A DNA stretch of 64,000 bases from Paulownia fortunei (taxonomy: Eukaryota; Streptophyta; Magnoliopsida; Lamiales; Paulowniaceae): contig CM033124.1 of NCBI GenBank assembly GCA_019321725.1, positions 1,240,001 through 1,304,000 of the forward strand, written 5' to 3'. The translations under genes and the position numbers were made by a program. How positions within the stretch are numbered: the first letter of the stretch is position 1; the number at the start of each line of letters is the position of its first letter. The notes under the pieces are model-generated. The model was not told the origin of the DNA. It saw nothing but the letters and a program-made list of their open reading frames with translations, and did no database searches. Of the stretch, positions 35,015-48,591 are shown one piece after another.

Positions 35015-38000
35015 ATGCCGCCGGAGCAATTGCCTTGGGATCGAAGGGATTTTCGGAAGCACGAGAGATCCGGGTCCGACCCGCGCTTTGGTGGCGGAGG
35101 GTTTGGCGGCGGTGGACCACATAGATGGAGGGAGCAGCACCACCACCCCCACGCGCCGCCGCCGCACCCGCCGCCTTATCACCACCACCACAACCATCAG
35201 CAGCAGCAGCGTTGGTATTCGGATTTTCGCTCTTCTCGCCCTATCCCTCCTGGTGAGTAATCAACTGAGAATTTAATCTGGATTTTTTTTCTTTTGATTT
35301 TATTACGAGTTTCTCATTAGAAAAGATAGTTTTGCTAATAAAGATTGGGTTCTGGTTCTAGTCGTCGAGACGAATTGATAATTTTTATTTTGATTTTTTT
35401 TTTATTAAAAGTGGGTTCTGGGGATTTTTAGGTAATTGAGGGTAAATGATTTTGTTTTAGTGAGTAATTTATAGGTGAGATGGCTTTTCACGTTATTAAT
35501 TTGTATGTAATTTCTTGAAATTAGGCATGGGGAACGGGTTTGTGGCCTTACTTTTTGTTATATTACTCTATCAAGGGTTTGGCGGATAAATTTGGAGCAG
35601 ATCTGTTTTTCCAAAAAAACAAACAGAAAAAAATTGGCATGTGGGTTGTGTTGTATAGATCCGCATCTGCTTTGCTTTTCTTTGTGCTTTAAAATATGTA
35701 AAACTGTAGAGTAGTATATTTATATTAAAATGGTCTGGTTCTTGTATGGGATATGTTTTTTCTTGTGTTGATTGTTTTTTGACCCTTGTTATGGGGTTTG
35801 GAATGTTTTTCGCTGAAGGTCATGGTAAGCAGGGTGGTTGGCACATGTATCCTGATGAGGCTGGCCATGGATTTCTGCCTTTTGGGTCTAGGTACGGTGA
35901 CAGAAACCTAGAAGATGATAACTTTCGACCTTTTGGGTCTCGCGGCGATGGAAGGTATTTTAGGAATAGCAGGGAAAATAGGGGATCCTTTAGTCAGAAA
36001 GACTGGAGATCTTCCTCCTGGGAACCTGCTGCATCATCCAGCGGTCCTGGGAGACCCACCTCTGAGGTTAATAATCAGAAGTCAGTAGAGAATTCCCAAA
36101 CTTGCCATAACAACAACAGCAAGAGCAACTCCTCTCATCCTCTTCCTGATTCCTTATCAGGTCAATCCGAATCTCTTGTGAAAGAGAAGCATGAGAATAA
36201 TGGTTGCACTGCTGATGGACCGGCCAGCTCAGGTCAGAAATCCGAGAAAGAAAACGGCCTGGGATCGATAGATTGGAAGCCTCTGAAATGGACTAGGTCA
36301 GGGAGCTTGTCTTCAAGGGGCTCTGGTTTCAGCCATTCGAGTAGCTCCAAGAGTATGGGAGTGGACTCTATTGAGATAGTGGCTGAGGTGCAGCAGAAGA
36401 ATGTGACGCCTGTTCAGTCTCCTGCTTCTGTTTGTGTCGTGTCCACTGCTCCAGCTCCATCTGACGAGACCAGTTCCAGGAAGAAGCCGCGCCTTGGCTG
36501 GGGTGAGGGTCTAGCAAAGTATGAAAAGAAAAAAGTCGAAGGCCCTGAAGATGGTGCGACAAAAGATGGACTGGTTGTTAGTGTCAGTAATACAGAAACT
36601 ATGCAGTTGCCTTCTGTCAACCTGCTTGATAAGAGTCCTAAAATTGCAAGTTTGTCAGATTGTGCCTCACCTGCTACTCCATCTTCAGTTGCTTGTAGTT
36701 CTTCACCAGGTAATATATCACGTCCTTCGCTAAGCACCTTTTTTATTTTCCTTTTTTGTGGTTGTTCATTGTTTAGTTACTTATTGCCTATTGTGCCGCT
36801 CTCAGCCTCCAAAAAATGCAATAAAAGTGATATACGTTCCGTCCAACAAAGGGATATGTGGTTTTTTTATATCAGTTTTCCAAAAATACCTGCCTTCTAT
36901 TACAAATTTAACATATTTATTTGTTGTAAAATCTCTTATGCACGCTATGTACTTATAAGCTAGAAATAAAATATTGTGGCCATATTGCAATCACCTTACT
37001 TAGAAAGGAGGCAACATAGTAGTAATCAAATTGTTTTTCATGCCATACATTTTGTCAGGTGCTTTTGTTGCTTTTCTTAAAATTGAACTGGTGATGCTAA
37101 TGCATCTAAAACAAGCCAACCACGCGAGGCTTCACTAATTTATCACATCATTGTCACAGTGGACTTATTTAATTCTTGCACCTAAAGTAAAATAAAGAGA
37201 GAAATCACAGAATTGGTGTGCTTTCTTCTAGACACCAATTTGGGTTTAATCGCTGCAAGAAACAGAACAAAAATGAAATAGAATGTTTATTTCAGACCAT
37301 GGGATCACAGTCAAGAAAATGGAAGCTGTCCTTCATGTTCCCACTTGCTCTTGTTCATATGTGCAATTTTATAATTGTTGCCTCCAAAAGTCTTGCGTAT
37401 GTCGATGATACATGGTTGTATGGTTAACAGTACAGAGTTGAGAGCCTTCATTGACATAATTTTTAAAGCTTTTCAATGTCCAAAATTAGTTATCAATTGT
37501 GGATGGTGTTTCTTGGTGTTGTAAAGATTGAATTTCTTAAAAGAACCCAAGATCGAGTACATTCATATCCGAGCTTTTAGGTGGCTGACGTGATAGATGA
37601 AAATCAAGTCCTTCTAGCTGCTTGAAGATATCAATATCATCAATTTCGATAGGGGGTCTAGCATCATCTTGTTGGATATAGATTGGACAGGCGCATAGAG
37701 GCTATGCATTTCAAATTTCAGGGGACAAGTATATCAATCAAAACAAGAATGCATGGCGTCTTTACTGAAGGAGTTTATAAGTTTGTCTCTAAGTTTTTTC
37801 CTGAAAACATTTGATTGCATGAAGTATCAAATTGAGGAAGAACACAACTATAAACGTGATCTTCGTTATGAACATCTTACTTTTGCAAGTAGTTTGAAGG
37901 TTCACGTTACATAGGACATAGATAATGCTTTTCATTTTTATTTATCAATGAACCACTTTCGATAAATGTGGATATAATTGTACATATTTATGAACTTTGG

Positions 38001-41000
38001 TATTCTTTGGAAGTATCTTCATCAGTCATTGTCAAGCGGAACTTAAACCTTGCTACTTTGTTTACTTCTGTCAAGTGAGGCTTGAGAGAATTTTAGTGTG
38101 GTTTGATTTTTACCTTCTTTAAACCATTCCATGCGTTGTTGACCTTTCAAAACTCAGTGCATTCACCTTTGATCGTGTATATTTGTAGACTGATGTGAAG
38201 AAATTTCTTTCATTTGATCGTATTCAACTTCAGTTGTGTCCGACATTTTTGATAGCTTCAATGATATTACAACTTTAAAACCTTTAAACAATATAACCTT
38301 GCGCTTGATGCTAAATTTCTAGAAATGGTTCTTCTAGAAACTGAAAAAATAGCAGCAACTTGGGCCAGAGATCCCATTTTAAAGTGACCATTTTTGCTTT
38401 GCTTCAATATGGTTCAAAAACAAGTTGCCTTGGCTCATTGGTTAATCATTTTTTACTTCTAGGGGTTGAGACCAACTAGTAAATAATGGTGGGTACTGTC
38501 ACTGGGTGCTAACACATCATAAATAGCTGCTAAGTTTTTTTAAATAAAAATTAATAACTTAGACTTCTGTGCAAATTCAAATAGGAAAGAATAACTTTCT
38601 GCAACTTTATTGTCATGGAACAAAGGATCGTTGAGATTTGCAGCTTAAAAGAATGATGAAAACGTTTAAATTGGATTGGCTGGATGACAATCTCACAAAC
38701 AAAACATTTCAATTTGATTGGTGCGTTGATTTGAATCTCTTTTCCTCTTTGACCCTAAAGTTCCATATATATGTGCTTTGATGAGGAACCTAATTTTCCG
38801 CCCTTATCAATCTTTTCGTCAAGTAAACACCATGTGATTTTATTTTGAATGGGAAGTCTAATTAGTGTAATATGAAAAACAAAATAATACATCTTTTAAT
38901 TCTCAGTGTCTTTAATAAAAGAAGGGTGGTTTTGGAAGAAAGTTGCAATTTTAACTATTAATTCTCAGTGTCTTTAATAAAAGAAGGGTGGTTTTGGAAG
39001 AATGGATTACAATTTAACTATTATGTTATTTCCTACACAAAGTCAAGCATGAAATTCTTTGAGGGATGGATAAAGTATCTAGCAATTGGAGGCATATGAC
39101 GGATTATTATTTTGCTAATAAGGTGCATGTGCAATTAAGTAGAAAACTAATCAACACCGAAGAGCAATTTAATATATAAATTTTGTTACCAATTGTACAT
39201 ATGTGATCTCTTTCTGGATGTTGCTCTGGGAGAACTTCACCTGAGATTCTCATTTTTTGCTAATGATGGAAATAACGTAATGAGTAGGGGGTGCTCACAA
39301 TTCGGTAAAGCAACTAAACCAAATCGTAATTGAAAATGTGGCATGTAGCGGAACGGAACCAAAAAATTTGGTTTGGTATTGGACGGTAATTTTTACAAAA
39401 ATTCAGTATTCGGTTTGGTTTCGGTTTACTGAACCGTACTGAATACTAGGTTATTATCTATATAATCTTATTTGTTTTTTATACTATTTTCTATATATTA
39501 CTACCAAAAATAGATAATAATAAATAAAAAATATAAATATGATTTTGATATTTAAAATTTCAATTTTTTTTAGTAATTCGGTTAACCGGAATACTGAATC
39601 GAAATACCAAAAAAAATATTCGGTAATAACTGAATTGCATATTCAATTTGACATTTTGGCATTTCAAAACCGAAATTTCGTTTCGGTAACGATTGAACAC
39701 TTGTAGTAATGAAGTAGAAAAGCAACTGCTTATATATCATTTATTACTAATTGGGCATATACGAGTCTCTTTTCTGGACATTGCTTTTTTCTGGACGTTG
39801 CTTTGAGAAAAGTTAAACTTTGCTTCTTATTATAAGGTGGCCAGGTGAATGTCATTACTGACTACAAAGTGAAAAAATATGGCAGAGCAAATGATTAAAC
39901 TCGTTATTTCTTGTCAGAATTGTAATCCTTCTTATAATTTAAAAATGATTTGGTTCCTTGCCCGAAGGGCACACAAGTTCCATCTGTTGTATGCAGTAAT
40001 GTAAAAAAACTGTGTGATTGATTTAGCAATTGTTGTCTTGGGTTGTAGTTAACACATGTGACACCAATTAAGCATAATCCTATGATTTATAAATTACTTT
40101 ACTTTAATGCCATGAGTGATACCCCATCTGTCTTTTACATGCAGGTGGTGGTGCAAAGTTGTAGAATTGATGAATTGATGCTTGACAGTTGTACTTGGGA
40201 CTTCTCTTATATTCTGGAATTTTCACCAAAATATTTATTTATGTTCACATATTGCACTTCCTTGCATATGGTAGTTGGTGTCCTCATTACTCTATGCGAT
40301 AAGAGGTGGTCTTTACATTAGGTGTAAGCTGTAATGTGAAATTCCTTCTCCTTTTCGAGTGAACTTGTCTTGCTAGTGTACCGAATTATGTTCTTTGTGT
40401 CTACCTGGTTGTGACGGAATTGAGATTTATTTCTGGTTGCATCGTTGATGAAGTTGCTTGTTTTCCCCTCAACTGAAAAGTTTTCTTCTACTTCTCATTC
40501 TGTATTCTTTTAACATTACAGGTATTGAGGAGAAAGAATCCATCAAGGCAGCAAATATTGATCATGATATTGCTAATTTAAGCTGTTCACCTAGTATTAT
40601 GTCCCAGACTGACTATGAGGGACCAATTTTTAATTTAGAAAACTTGGAGCTCACATCTATTGCCAATTTGAGCTCTTTGATAAATGAATTGCTGCAATCC
40701 GATGATCCAAGTTCTCTGGAAACAGGTTATGTACAAACCACCTCGATGAACAAGTTGTTGTTGTTGAAAGTTGACATATTAAAAGCACTTGAGGTGACTG
40801 AATCTGAGATAGATTCGCTTGAAACTGAACTCAAGTTACTGATAGCTGAACCTAGAAGCTGCTGTCCTCATCCAGCTGCTTCCAGCTTGCTACCAGGAGA
40901 GTGCCATTCAAAACCTTGTGAAAAGCAAGTTACTGCTTCCAGTACTGTTGGACCTGCTCCTTTGCAGGTGGTTTCATCTGGAGACATCATTGTTGAGAAT

Positions 41001-44000
41001 ATGCCGGCTGCACTGGAAGATGAGCGTGTAGATTTGAAAGATGAGGAGATTGATAGTCCAGGCAGTGCTACGTCTAAATTAGTTGAGGCGCTGCCTTCTG
41101 GGGAAGACACCTTTCCTTCTGAGACACCAGAATGTGTTGAAGGTTTTGTGAGTTTGGACTCGAATAATTTCATTAACTTGCAGACATGTTTAAAGAATGG
41201 TCTCAGCGGTCAGGAAAACACTTGTCGTGTTGATGAACTTAAACCTATTGTGATTAATTGTAAAAATCTTGCCAGTGTTGGCAATATGCATTGTGATATA
41301 GATCATATCTATGACTCTATATTGGCTTCCAATAAAGAATCTGCGAACAGGGCTTTGGAGGAGTTGAATAAGTTATTGCCTGCCCAACAATGTCTTTTTG
41401 ATATTTCGACTGCATCCAGTGTCTCTTCTTTGCAAAGGGATTCCTCAGTAATTATGGAGAAGTTTCTAATGAGGAAGCGGTCCCTCCAATTTAAGGAGAA
41501 AGTTATCACCCTCAAGTTAAAGGTATTTCAGCATTTCTGGAAGGAAGGTCGCATAGTTTCTGTAAGTAAACTTCGAGGGAAGTCTCACAAGAAATTTGAT
41601 CTAAGTCGGACTGGGTATAAAAAGAATCGTACCTCCAGTCGCTCTCGGATTTCTTATTCTGGTAAGCAATTAATTGCTTTATATCTTCGTCTGTGCTTCT
41701 TTCTTTCCTTTCTCTCCTGCAATGATTCCCACACTCTTCTTTTCTTGGCAATGATGTTATATATACTTGCTGTCAGTGCTCTAGCTTCCCACCATGACAG
41801 ACCAAACTACCAAATTTGGATGGGAACTGGAGACCAGATTTCTTGTATAAGAAAACCAAAGAGAGAGGTTTTAATGAAAAAATAAATCCTGAAGAAATGA
41901 TTAGGTTTTAGTTTCAATAGAGATGATCTCTCCAAAAATGGGAAGAGGGTGAACTAAAGTTCTGTTTTCGAATATCTTCTGAGTTGTGTGGGTTATAAAT
42001 CCCATTCTATTATATTCAAGGCAACCATCCTCCTCCTTCAGTATGGGAAACTGAGACTGATTGCTCAGGATGCTTGTTTCTTGACAGATTTCATATATTC
42101 CAGGCTCCACGCTAAGGGAGATGTTTTATGGGCAGCCGTGCCCCTATAGCTTCTTGTACTTCCAAGATCTTATTCTGAGGAGCATGCCCTTCATTTTTGG
42201 TTGCGAGGCTTTCCACCAATTCTTCAATTGCTGTTCTTATTTTATTACTGATTACTGCCTAGCTTTAGTATTATGAACATCTTCTACAGTGCCATAAAGT
42301 GGAAGGAAGTTACCTGTTCATTGATATACTTTTTGCGGGTTAACGTTTAAGCTATTGCCAGTTGCGGTTGCTTTTGCACTATATCTGTCTCTGTAGATCA
42401 AGTAGGATCTGTTACATGCAATCCATGGAATAATGCAGTGAATAAAAATTGAAGATTGTTTGACTGCTGGTTAAGTTATTATTATGTTAGGTTATTATTG
42501 TTAATTTCTTCTAATGAAGATTATGTGCTGATGAGAAACAAGCCAAAAACAAGAGAGGGCTTTGACTGGTGATAAAAATGGATTACCTAAGCATCCTTTT
42601 AACCTGAAATCCCTGAATTTTTTTTTCCTTTTGTTATCTTTAAGAATTTTTATATTAGTCATATTTGTTTGATACGTCATTTGCATTTAATGGAATCTTA
42701 AATGCATATTTCAAGTACTTTTTAGTACATATATTTCCTCAAAGTTAGTAAAAGCTAATACTGAACTGCACTTTTAAAATCTGTTGGCATTCATTTTGGG
42801 TTTTGACCATCTATCAGGTTCTGTTTACTGATAAAACACTGAAAATCCCTTTTTCAAGAGTAAAGATGACATTGCAGCAAGTCTCAAGCAGTTTTTAAGC
42901 TTGCCTGTTATCTTTGTGTGTCTTTGTTCTTGGTTGTTGCTGTTTGTCTTCCCTTTCCTTCTAAATGGGTTCTCTTTGAAGTGGAGGTACTAGTTATGTC
43001 AGCACTCACTGTTGGTGGTTTGTGGAAGCCTAAATGCTTTTTTAGGGGGGACTGTCATTAGTGGTTACTTTTGGCCTTCCCCCAAGGCACGACACTATGA
43101 AAAAAGCCTGAAAGTTGTAACTGACAGTCATGTTTCTCTTGAGTGTCGTGAATGATTGGAAGCAAAGTGATAGTTTTCTGCGTTCATGATTTCAAATGAT
43201 TGTTTTCTGTGATGGATTTAGGCAGTAAAGAGTTGAGGAGCAAAATATACCATGAAATAATTTCAGGAATTAGCTCAACTCCAGCATATGCCTCATTTAT
43301 AATGCTTTTTTTAAATTAAGTATTTGAGGAACAACATTGTAAAATGGTTTTGTAGAATTTCTCGTGTCTTGTATGTTTTCTGGAGTGGAAGGTGCACTTT
43401 CAAGAATTTTGCAAGTGTCATAATTACCAGAATATGTGAGATATTTGAGAAGCTAATCTGCATGCACACTTGTGCAATTAGTGATTTCAATTGTAATTGT
43501 TTTCGGTTGGGCTTCAAAGTACAAACTCTAGGTCTGACTATATGATCGTTTACTGTAATGTGTAGATTTCTTTTGGATTCTTACTTCTTTGGAAACTAAT
43601 CCTTTTTTTAGTTTATAAACGTAGCTTATTAGTTATTACAATGCTATCTCCAGAAGCTTAAGTGCTTTTTTTCCAATGATTCTAGAATGACAGTAGTTAA
43701 AATAAATACATACTGCCATTTGTAATATCATTAACTGTTTGCACCTGGTTTCTCCTTTTCGTTTGGTTCCTTGGTGCTATAAACTTAACTTTTTTGCTCA
43801 TCATTACTTCTAACTAAACTCAGTGCTATAGTTTTGTCCTCAGAAGATACCACAAATAGATCCTACTAGTGTAACTCTGCTTACAATGCTTGTCCTGAAT
43901 AAAATATCTGCTCAAAGCCTTCATGGATATTTTAAAAATCGTGAAGTACTGTTAATGAAAGAATGTTCTCATGAAAGTATGGAACATTAGCATCTAACAA

Positions 44001-47000
44001 TGTTGCTGCTTTGAATGGAATGCTCTGCAAAGTAATCCTGAGAGAAATCTTGAAGGTTTTTTTGTGTGAATGAGACATCATGGTGCCTTTCATTTAATTG
44101 AGGAATGCTACCCCCCCCCCCCCCCCTTTTCTTCCTTGTTCTCTCACAACCTTGCTTGCTCTACATATTAGTAAGTGGAATTGGACTTGAGGTTTTTTTA
44201 TGCATTCCCTTTGACTGTACAAGAATATGTGGAGCTGGCATGTCAGGAAGCACACTTGCTTTTGCTGATATTATTACCAGTATCTGATATAGGGTCATAC
44301 ATAGCATTAGTAAAACTGTTAAATGTTTGTTTTAGATTAGGTTTGTGTTGTATTTGGTGATGCAATGTATTGTATTATAATTGCGGTTCATTGTTGTTTT
44401 TTGGGGCCACTGACCTTAATGTTGGTGCAAAAGGTCGGTGCAAGTTTTACATGTGTCCCTGATTTTGTACGACTTTATTAGCCATTGTTTTTCATCTGCA
44501 ATACTATTTTTCTAATTTGATGGTTTCATTGTGCTATTCCTGATGGTGAAGTATCTGTATTTTGAATTGAAAAATATGATAAAAGATGTGGGTGTTTTTG
44601 TGCTAGCGAACTAATTTCGGCAGCTGCCTCCACAAGATTGTTGGGTAAAACCTTGTCTTCTGAATTTATAGATTTGTTTTTAGGCGATCTGGTGTCTAGT
44701 TTGGGTGGTAATTAGGAAAGGGTTAATCCAGCTTTGGGGGAATAAATATGGGCCCGCTAAACTTGCTTATATTTAACATTATCTGAAGAAGGCTTCTCCA
44801 ATAGTGAGGAAAAACGAGGGTGTGGTAATTTCTTATATGGAGGTGGAACAATGTAAATCTGGATTTCTCTAATCTCATGGGGACACCCTCCTCTCTACCA
44901 AGACCTAAAGGACAACAAGTTGGGATGTTGGATTCTGTTTAACGTTTTATCACAATGAAGGGGCCACTTCAAGCTATCATCTCTTTAGCTCTTCTAATCT
45001 TTTCCCTTCTCAGAATATTAGACAATGGAAAGTGTGCCATATGTTTGATTATGTCAAGCTGCATATTAACAACGTTGTTCCCATATTGCCAATCAAGGAA
45101 CTTGTTAAAACTTGTTTGTAGAGTAGCTTTGACACAAACTAAGATTGAATTGAGTTCAGTTTCAGATGAATCCTGTTTATCTTTGATGAGGTCAGCTACA
45201 TATTGACAACCTTATTCCCATGCTGCCAAACACGGAACTCGTTAAAACTAGTTTGTGAAGTAGGTTTTACAGAAACTAAGATTGAATTGGATTCAGTTTC
45301 AGATGTATCCTGTTTTTGTCATGTAGAATAGGTAAAGTTGTTCCAGAATTGGTTTGATCCTGTTTTTGAAGTTCGCAAACATAGATCCTTGGAGTGATCC
45401 CTTTCTCTACCTTTTGTTACAATAGACTCAATGATATCCATAAGTATTTTGCACTTATTGAAGTCATTGCTCGAATACCTCCTTACATTTGCTTTTAACT
45501 TCTGTAAAAATAGGATTCGAAATTGATTTTACTTGGGCCAATCTTTCCTGACATTCCACGAATTCTGTCTTACTATGTTGCAGCTGGGAGCCCTCGAAAA
45601 GTGCCTGCAGAAGAAGTTATTGAGTTCATTAATGGGTTGCTTTCAGAGTCACCATTCAAGCCCTGTAGGAATACTTTAAAGATGCCGGCTCTAATTTTGG
45701 ATAAGGACATTAAGATGTCAAGGTTTATCTCAAATAATGCTCTGGTGGAAGATCCTTGTACTGCTGAAAAAGAAAGGTCTATGATCAACCCATGGACGGT
45801 TGAAGAGAGGGAAATTTTCATTGATAAGCTTGTTATTTTTGGGAAAAATTTCAGTAAGATTGCATCTTTTCTGGAACATAAAACAATAGCAGATTGTATT
45901 GAGTTTTATTACAAGAATCACAAATCAGAATGCTTTGAGAGAGCTAAAAAAAAGCCAGACTTTGCTAAGCAAAGAAAGTCTCAATCTACCACATACTTGG
46001 TTGCAAATGGGAAAAGATGGAATCGTGAGGCGAATGCTGCTTCTCTTGATATACTTGGTGAAGCTTCCGTAATTGCGGCTAATGTCAATGATGGCATGGA
46101 AACTCAACAGAAATGCACATCTAGAATCTTTTTTGGTGCATCTAGTTCTCACAAAGCTCCAAGGGGTGATGATGGTCCATTGGAGAGAACAAACAGTCTG
46201 GATATGTACAGTAATGAAACTGTAGCTGCTGATGTGTTGGCTGGTATTTGTGGTTCCTTGTCATCTGAGGCTATGAGTTCTTGCATCACGAGTTCTGTTG
46301 ACCCTGCTGATAGGTATCAGGATTGGAAGTGTCACAGAATCAATTCTTGCATAAAGCGGCCCTTGACCCCTGACGTTACACAGAATGTTGATGATGAGTT
46401 CTCAGACGAGAGCTGTGGGGAGATGGGTCCTATTGATTGGACTGATGAGGAGAAATCCATCTTCATTCAGGCCGTGTCATCTTATGGCAAGGATTTTGTA
46501 ATGATCTCACAATGTGTCAGAACAAGATCCAGGGAGCAGTGCAAGATATTCTTTCACAAGGCTCGGAAGTGTCTTGGGTTGGATCAGATTCTTCCTGGAG
46601 CTGGCAATGCTGTCTCTGGTGATGTTAATGGAGGTGGTAGTGACATTGAAGATGCTTGTGTTGTGCTGACTGGCTCCATTATTTGCAATGACAGTTCAGA
46701 TTGCAAGATGGAAGTGGATCTTCCCCCTCCGGACATGAGGTTAAGTCATGAATCTGATGCAGTAGGAACACATAATTTACAGCCTGATTTTAAGATATGT
46801 GGGGAAAATAGCGGACCATGTTCTCTTGATTCTATGGCTGCTGAACCTGTTTTAAAGAATTCGTCAATGGTTGATAGTCAGGTGGATGATAAGCCAGTTA
46901 TAGACTTCAATGCAGACAGCAAAGAACAGAATAGTGCAAATGGTGCATGTGGATCTGAGATGGAAGTTAGAACCTTGGTTGCATCCTCCAATATCGAATC

Positions 47001-48591
47001 TGTACAAGTTGAAGATGGAGATGACTGTGGCCGGTGTAATGGATCGAGTGAGGCTGATAACAATGCTTTGGTTGAGGTTTCTGATGGGCATCGTTGGGAA
47101 GATAATGAAGGACAAGGGCTTATCTTACCTGGAGATAATTTGGACAATAAGAAAGTTGAAGACAGAGATGCTAATTCTAGTGAAGTGACTGTCATAAGCT
47201 GTGCAGTAAGTGAGATGAAGTCTGAGCCTCAGCTGGCTGGGAATGTTTCTCATCCTTCTGTTGATGCACATTCTTCTATGCAAGTTGAATCCGGATGCCA
47301 AAAGGAGGCTGACCTTGAAACCTGTTCTGCAGAAAAATCTCGTTTCATCTCATTGCGGCAGAATGTTCACTTAGCATCCATGGAGTCATCAACGCTGTTT
47401 TCTGTTCCCATTAAGTATCAAAGACACTCGAGTAATGCTCTATCAAAGGTTGGTGCTAATGGGGTCAGTGAAAAGCATTCTCAGAAAATTGTTAGGACAG
47501 GTGATTGCCAGCAGCATCTTTCGGGTTACTCGTTGTCAGATCCCGTTGAATCTTCCCAGATCCTCAGGGGGTACCCAGTTTCAGTGCAAACTGTGAAGGA
47601 GATAAATGGGGATGTTAATTGCAAAAAACATGTTCCATTTCAAAATGTCCCCAAGCGGGATGGGAAGTTGCATTCAGATCGGCATACAGAGTTCTCCCTT
47701 CAAAAGTGTACTGGTTCAAGACATCTGAGTGAAGTTGTCCAGGCGCCGTTTCCATCCCAAGAACAGAGCAGGGATCATTCTAGACCCCAATCAGGTTGCT
47801 CATCTGATGTGGATAAGCCTTCCAGGAATGGTGATGTGAAGTTGTTTGGTCAAATCTTAATATCCTCCCAAGAGAAACCTAATTCTTGTGTACAAGGGAA
47901 TGGTGATGATAATGGCCAGCATCATAAAGCAGGTTGCCAGTCACTGAACCTGAAATTCAGTGGTGATCAGAAGGTTAATTTAGACTCTTCTCAGTCAAAG
48001 TTTGATTGTAATAACTATCGTGGCTCTGAGAATATTCCTGCTAGGAGTTATGGTTATTGGGATGAAAAGATGACACAGACAGGCTTCCCTTCTTTGCCTG
48101 ATTCTACTCTATTGTTGACCAAGTATCCTGCTGCATTAAGTAATCATTCTACACCTTCAGTGAAATTGGAGCAGCCACCATTAAATGGAGTCTTTAGGAG
48201 CAATGACCAACCCTTGAATGGTGTCTCTGTTTTTCCAAGCAGAGAGCTGAGTAGCAGCAATGGAGTTGCAGATTACCAGTTGTTAAGGAGTCGAGAGTTG
48301 CAGCCTTTTACCATAGATATGAAGCAACCACAAGATGTATTATTCTCGGAGATGCAAAGAAGAAACGGGTTTGATGTAGTGTCGGGAATGCAACAGCAAG
48401 CAAGAGGGATGGTTGGAATTAACGTTGTTGGAAGAGGAGGGGTTCTTGTTGGAGGCCAGTGCTCTGGTGTTTCAGATCCTGTCACTGCCATCAAAATGCA
48501 CTATGCCAAAGCGCAAAATGTAAGTGTTCAGGCAGGGAGCGTAATTAGAGAGGATGATACATGGAGAAGTAATGGGGATGTAGGCAGGTAG
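35015..48591 (+). CDS. PWR: POWERDRESS-like SANT-domain corepressor
   Basis: A complete gene in four coding exons: 35015-35252, 35819-36709, 40522-41661 and 45584-48591. Phases close and give 1758 residues. The N-terminus MPPEQLPWDRRDF is the family start, followed by Gly-rich and His/Pro-rich stretches (about residues 25-75). Next come the conserved block KKPRLGWGEGLAKYEKKKVE (in exon 2), a coiled-coil-like acidic/Leu region near the start of exon 3, and two SANT domains, both on the last exon: about residues 823-875 (NPWTVEEREIFIDKL) and about 1038-1090 (IDWTDEEKSIFIQAV). The C-terminus keeps NGDVKLFGQIL and DPVTAIKMHYAKAQN. Family knowledge: POWERDRESS is the N-CoR/SMRT-like partner of histone deacetylase HDA9, acting in the nucleus on H3 deacetylation in floral determinacy, flowering time, ageing and warm-temperature growth. 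The two internal introns are 3.8 and 3.9 kb. The PUS5-like gene is the next gene, convergent on the other strand. Confidence 0.95.
38896..39020. repeat. Two-copy tandem duplication (62 bp unit) in PWR intron 2
   Basis: Copy 1 runs 38896-38957 and copy 2 runs 38958-39020. The first 45 bases of the unit, beginning TTAATTCTCAGTGTC, are identical. The last part differs by a few bases and one insertion. This is a recent local duplication. Confidence 0.95.
39285..39705. mobile_element. hAT-type non-autonomous element (421 bp) in PWR intron 2
   Basis: The left end TAGGGGGTGCTCACAATTCG and the right end ATTGAACACTTGTA (inverse TACAAGTGTTCAAT) are imperfect inverted termini of hAT type. The flanks give an 8-base target duplication, GTAATGAG (39277-39284) and GTAATGAA (39706-39713), with one mismatch. 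The interior has repeated TTCGGTTTGGTTTCGG/AACCGAAA phrases and no ORF. Confidence 0.8.
41662..45583 (+). other. PWR intron 3 (3.9 kb)
   Basis: The donor TTCTG/GTAAGC and acceptor TTGCAG/CTGGG join a conserved protein block (RSRISYS then AGSPRKVP) in phase, so no exon is missing. It contains a 16-base C-run (44111-44126) and a two-copy tandem repeat (45053-45328). No other feature was seen. Confidence 0.8.
45053..45328. repeat. Diverged two-copy tandem duplication (138 bp unit) in PWR intron 3
   Basis: Copy 1 is 45053-45190 and copy 2 is 45191-45328. Shared blocks in order are CATATT, TTCCCAT, TGCCAA, GAACT, GTTAAAACT, AGTTTGT-like and AACTAAGATTGAATTG then TCAGTTTCAGATG. Substitutions are spread evenly, consistent with an old single duplication. 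Confidence 0.88.

Larger units (their letters stand above)
36710..40521 (+). other. PWR intron 2 (3.8 kb)
   Basis: The borders CACCAG/GTAATA and TTACAG/GT close the phase between coding exons 2 and 3. Apart from the 62 bp duplication and the hAT-type element listed separately, it is ordinary AT-rich intron. The short open frames in it (37218-37427, 40058-40321) show no protein family character. Confidence 0.8.

Noticed and set aside
41509..41540. Possible donor GTATTT inside PWR exon 3 at about 41523
   Set aside because: The reading continues past it with conserved PWR sequence (VFQHFWKEG), so no splice is needed there.
45523..45583. In-frame ATG and open frame upstream of the last PWR exon
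   Set aside because: The protein homology begins only after the TTGCAG acceptor at 45583; the upstream frame is intron read-through.
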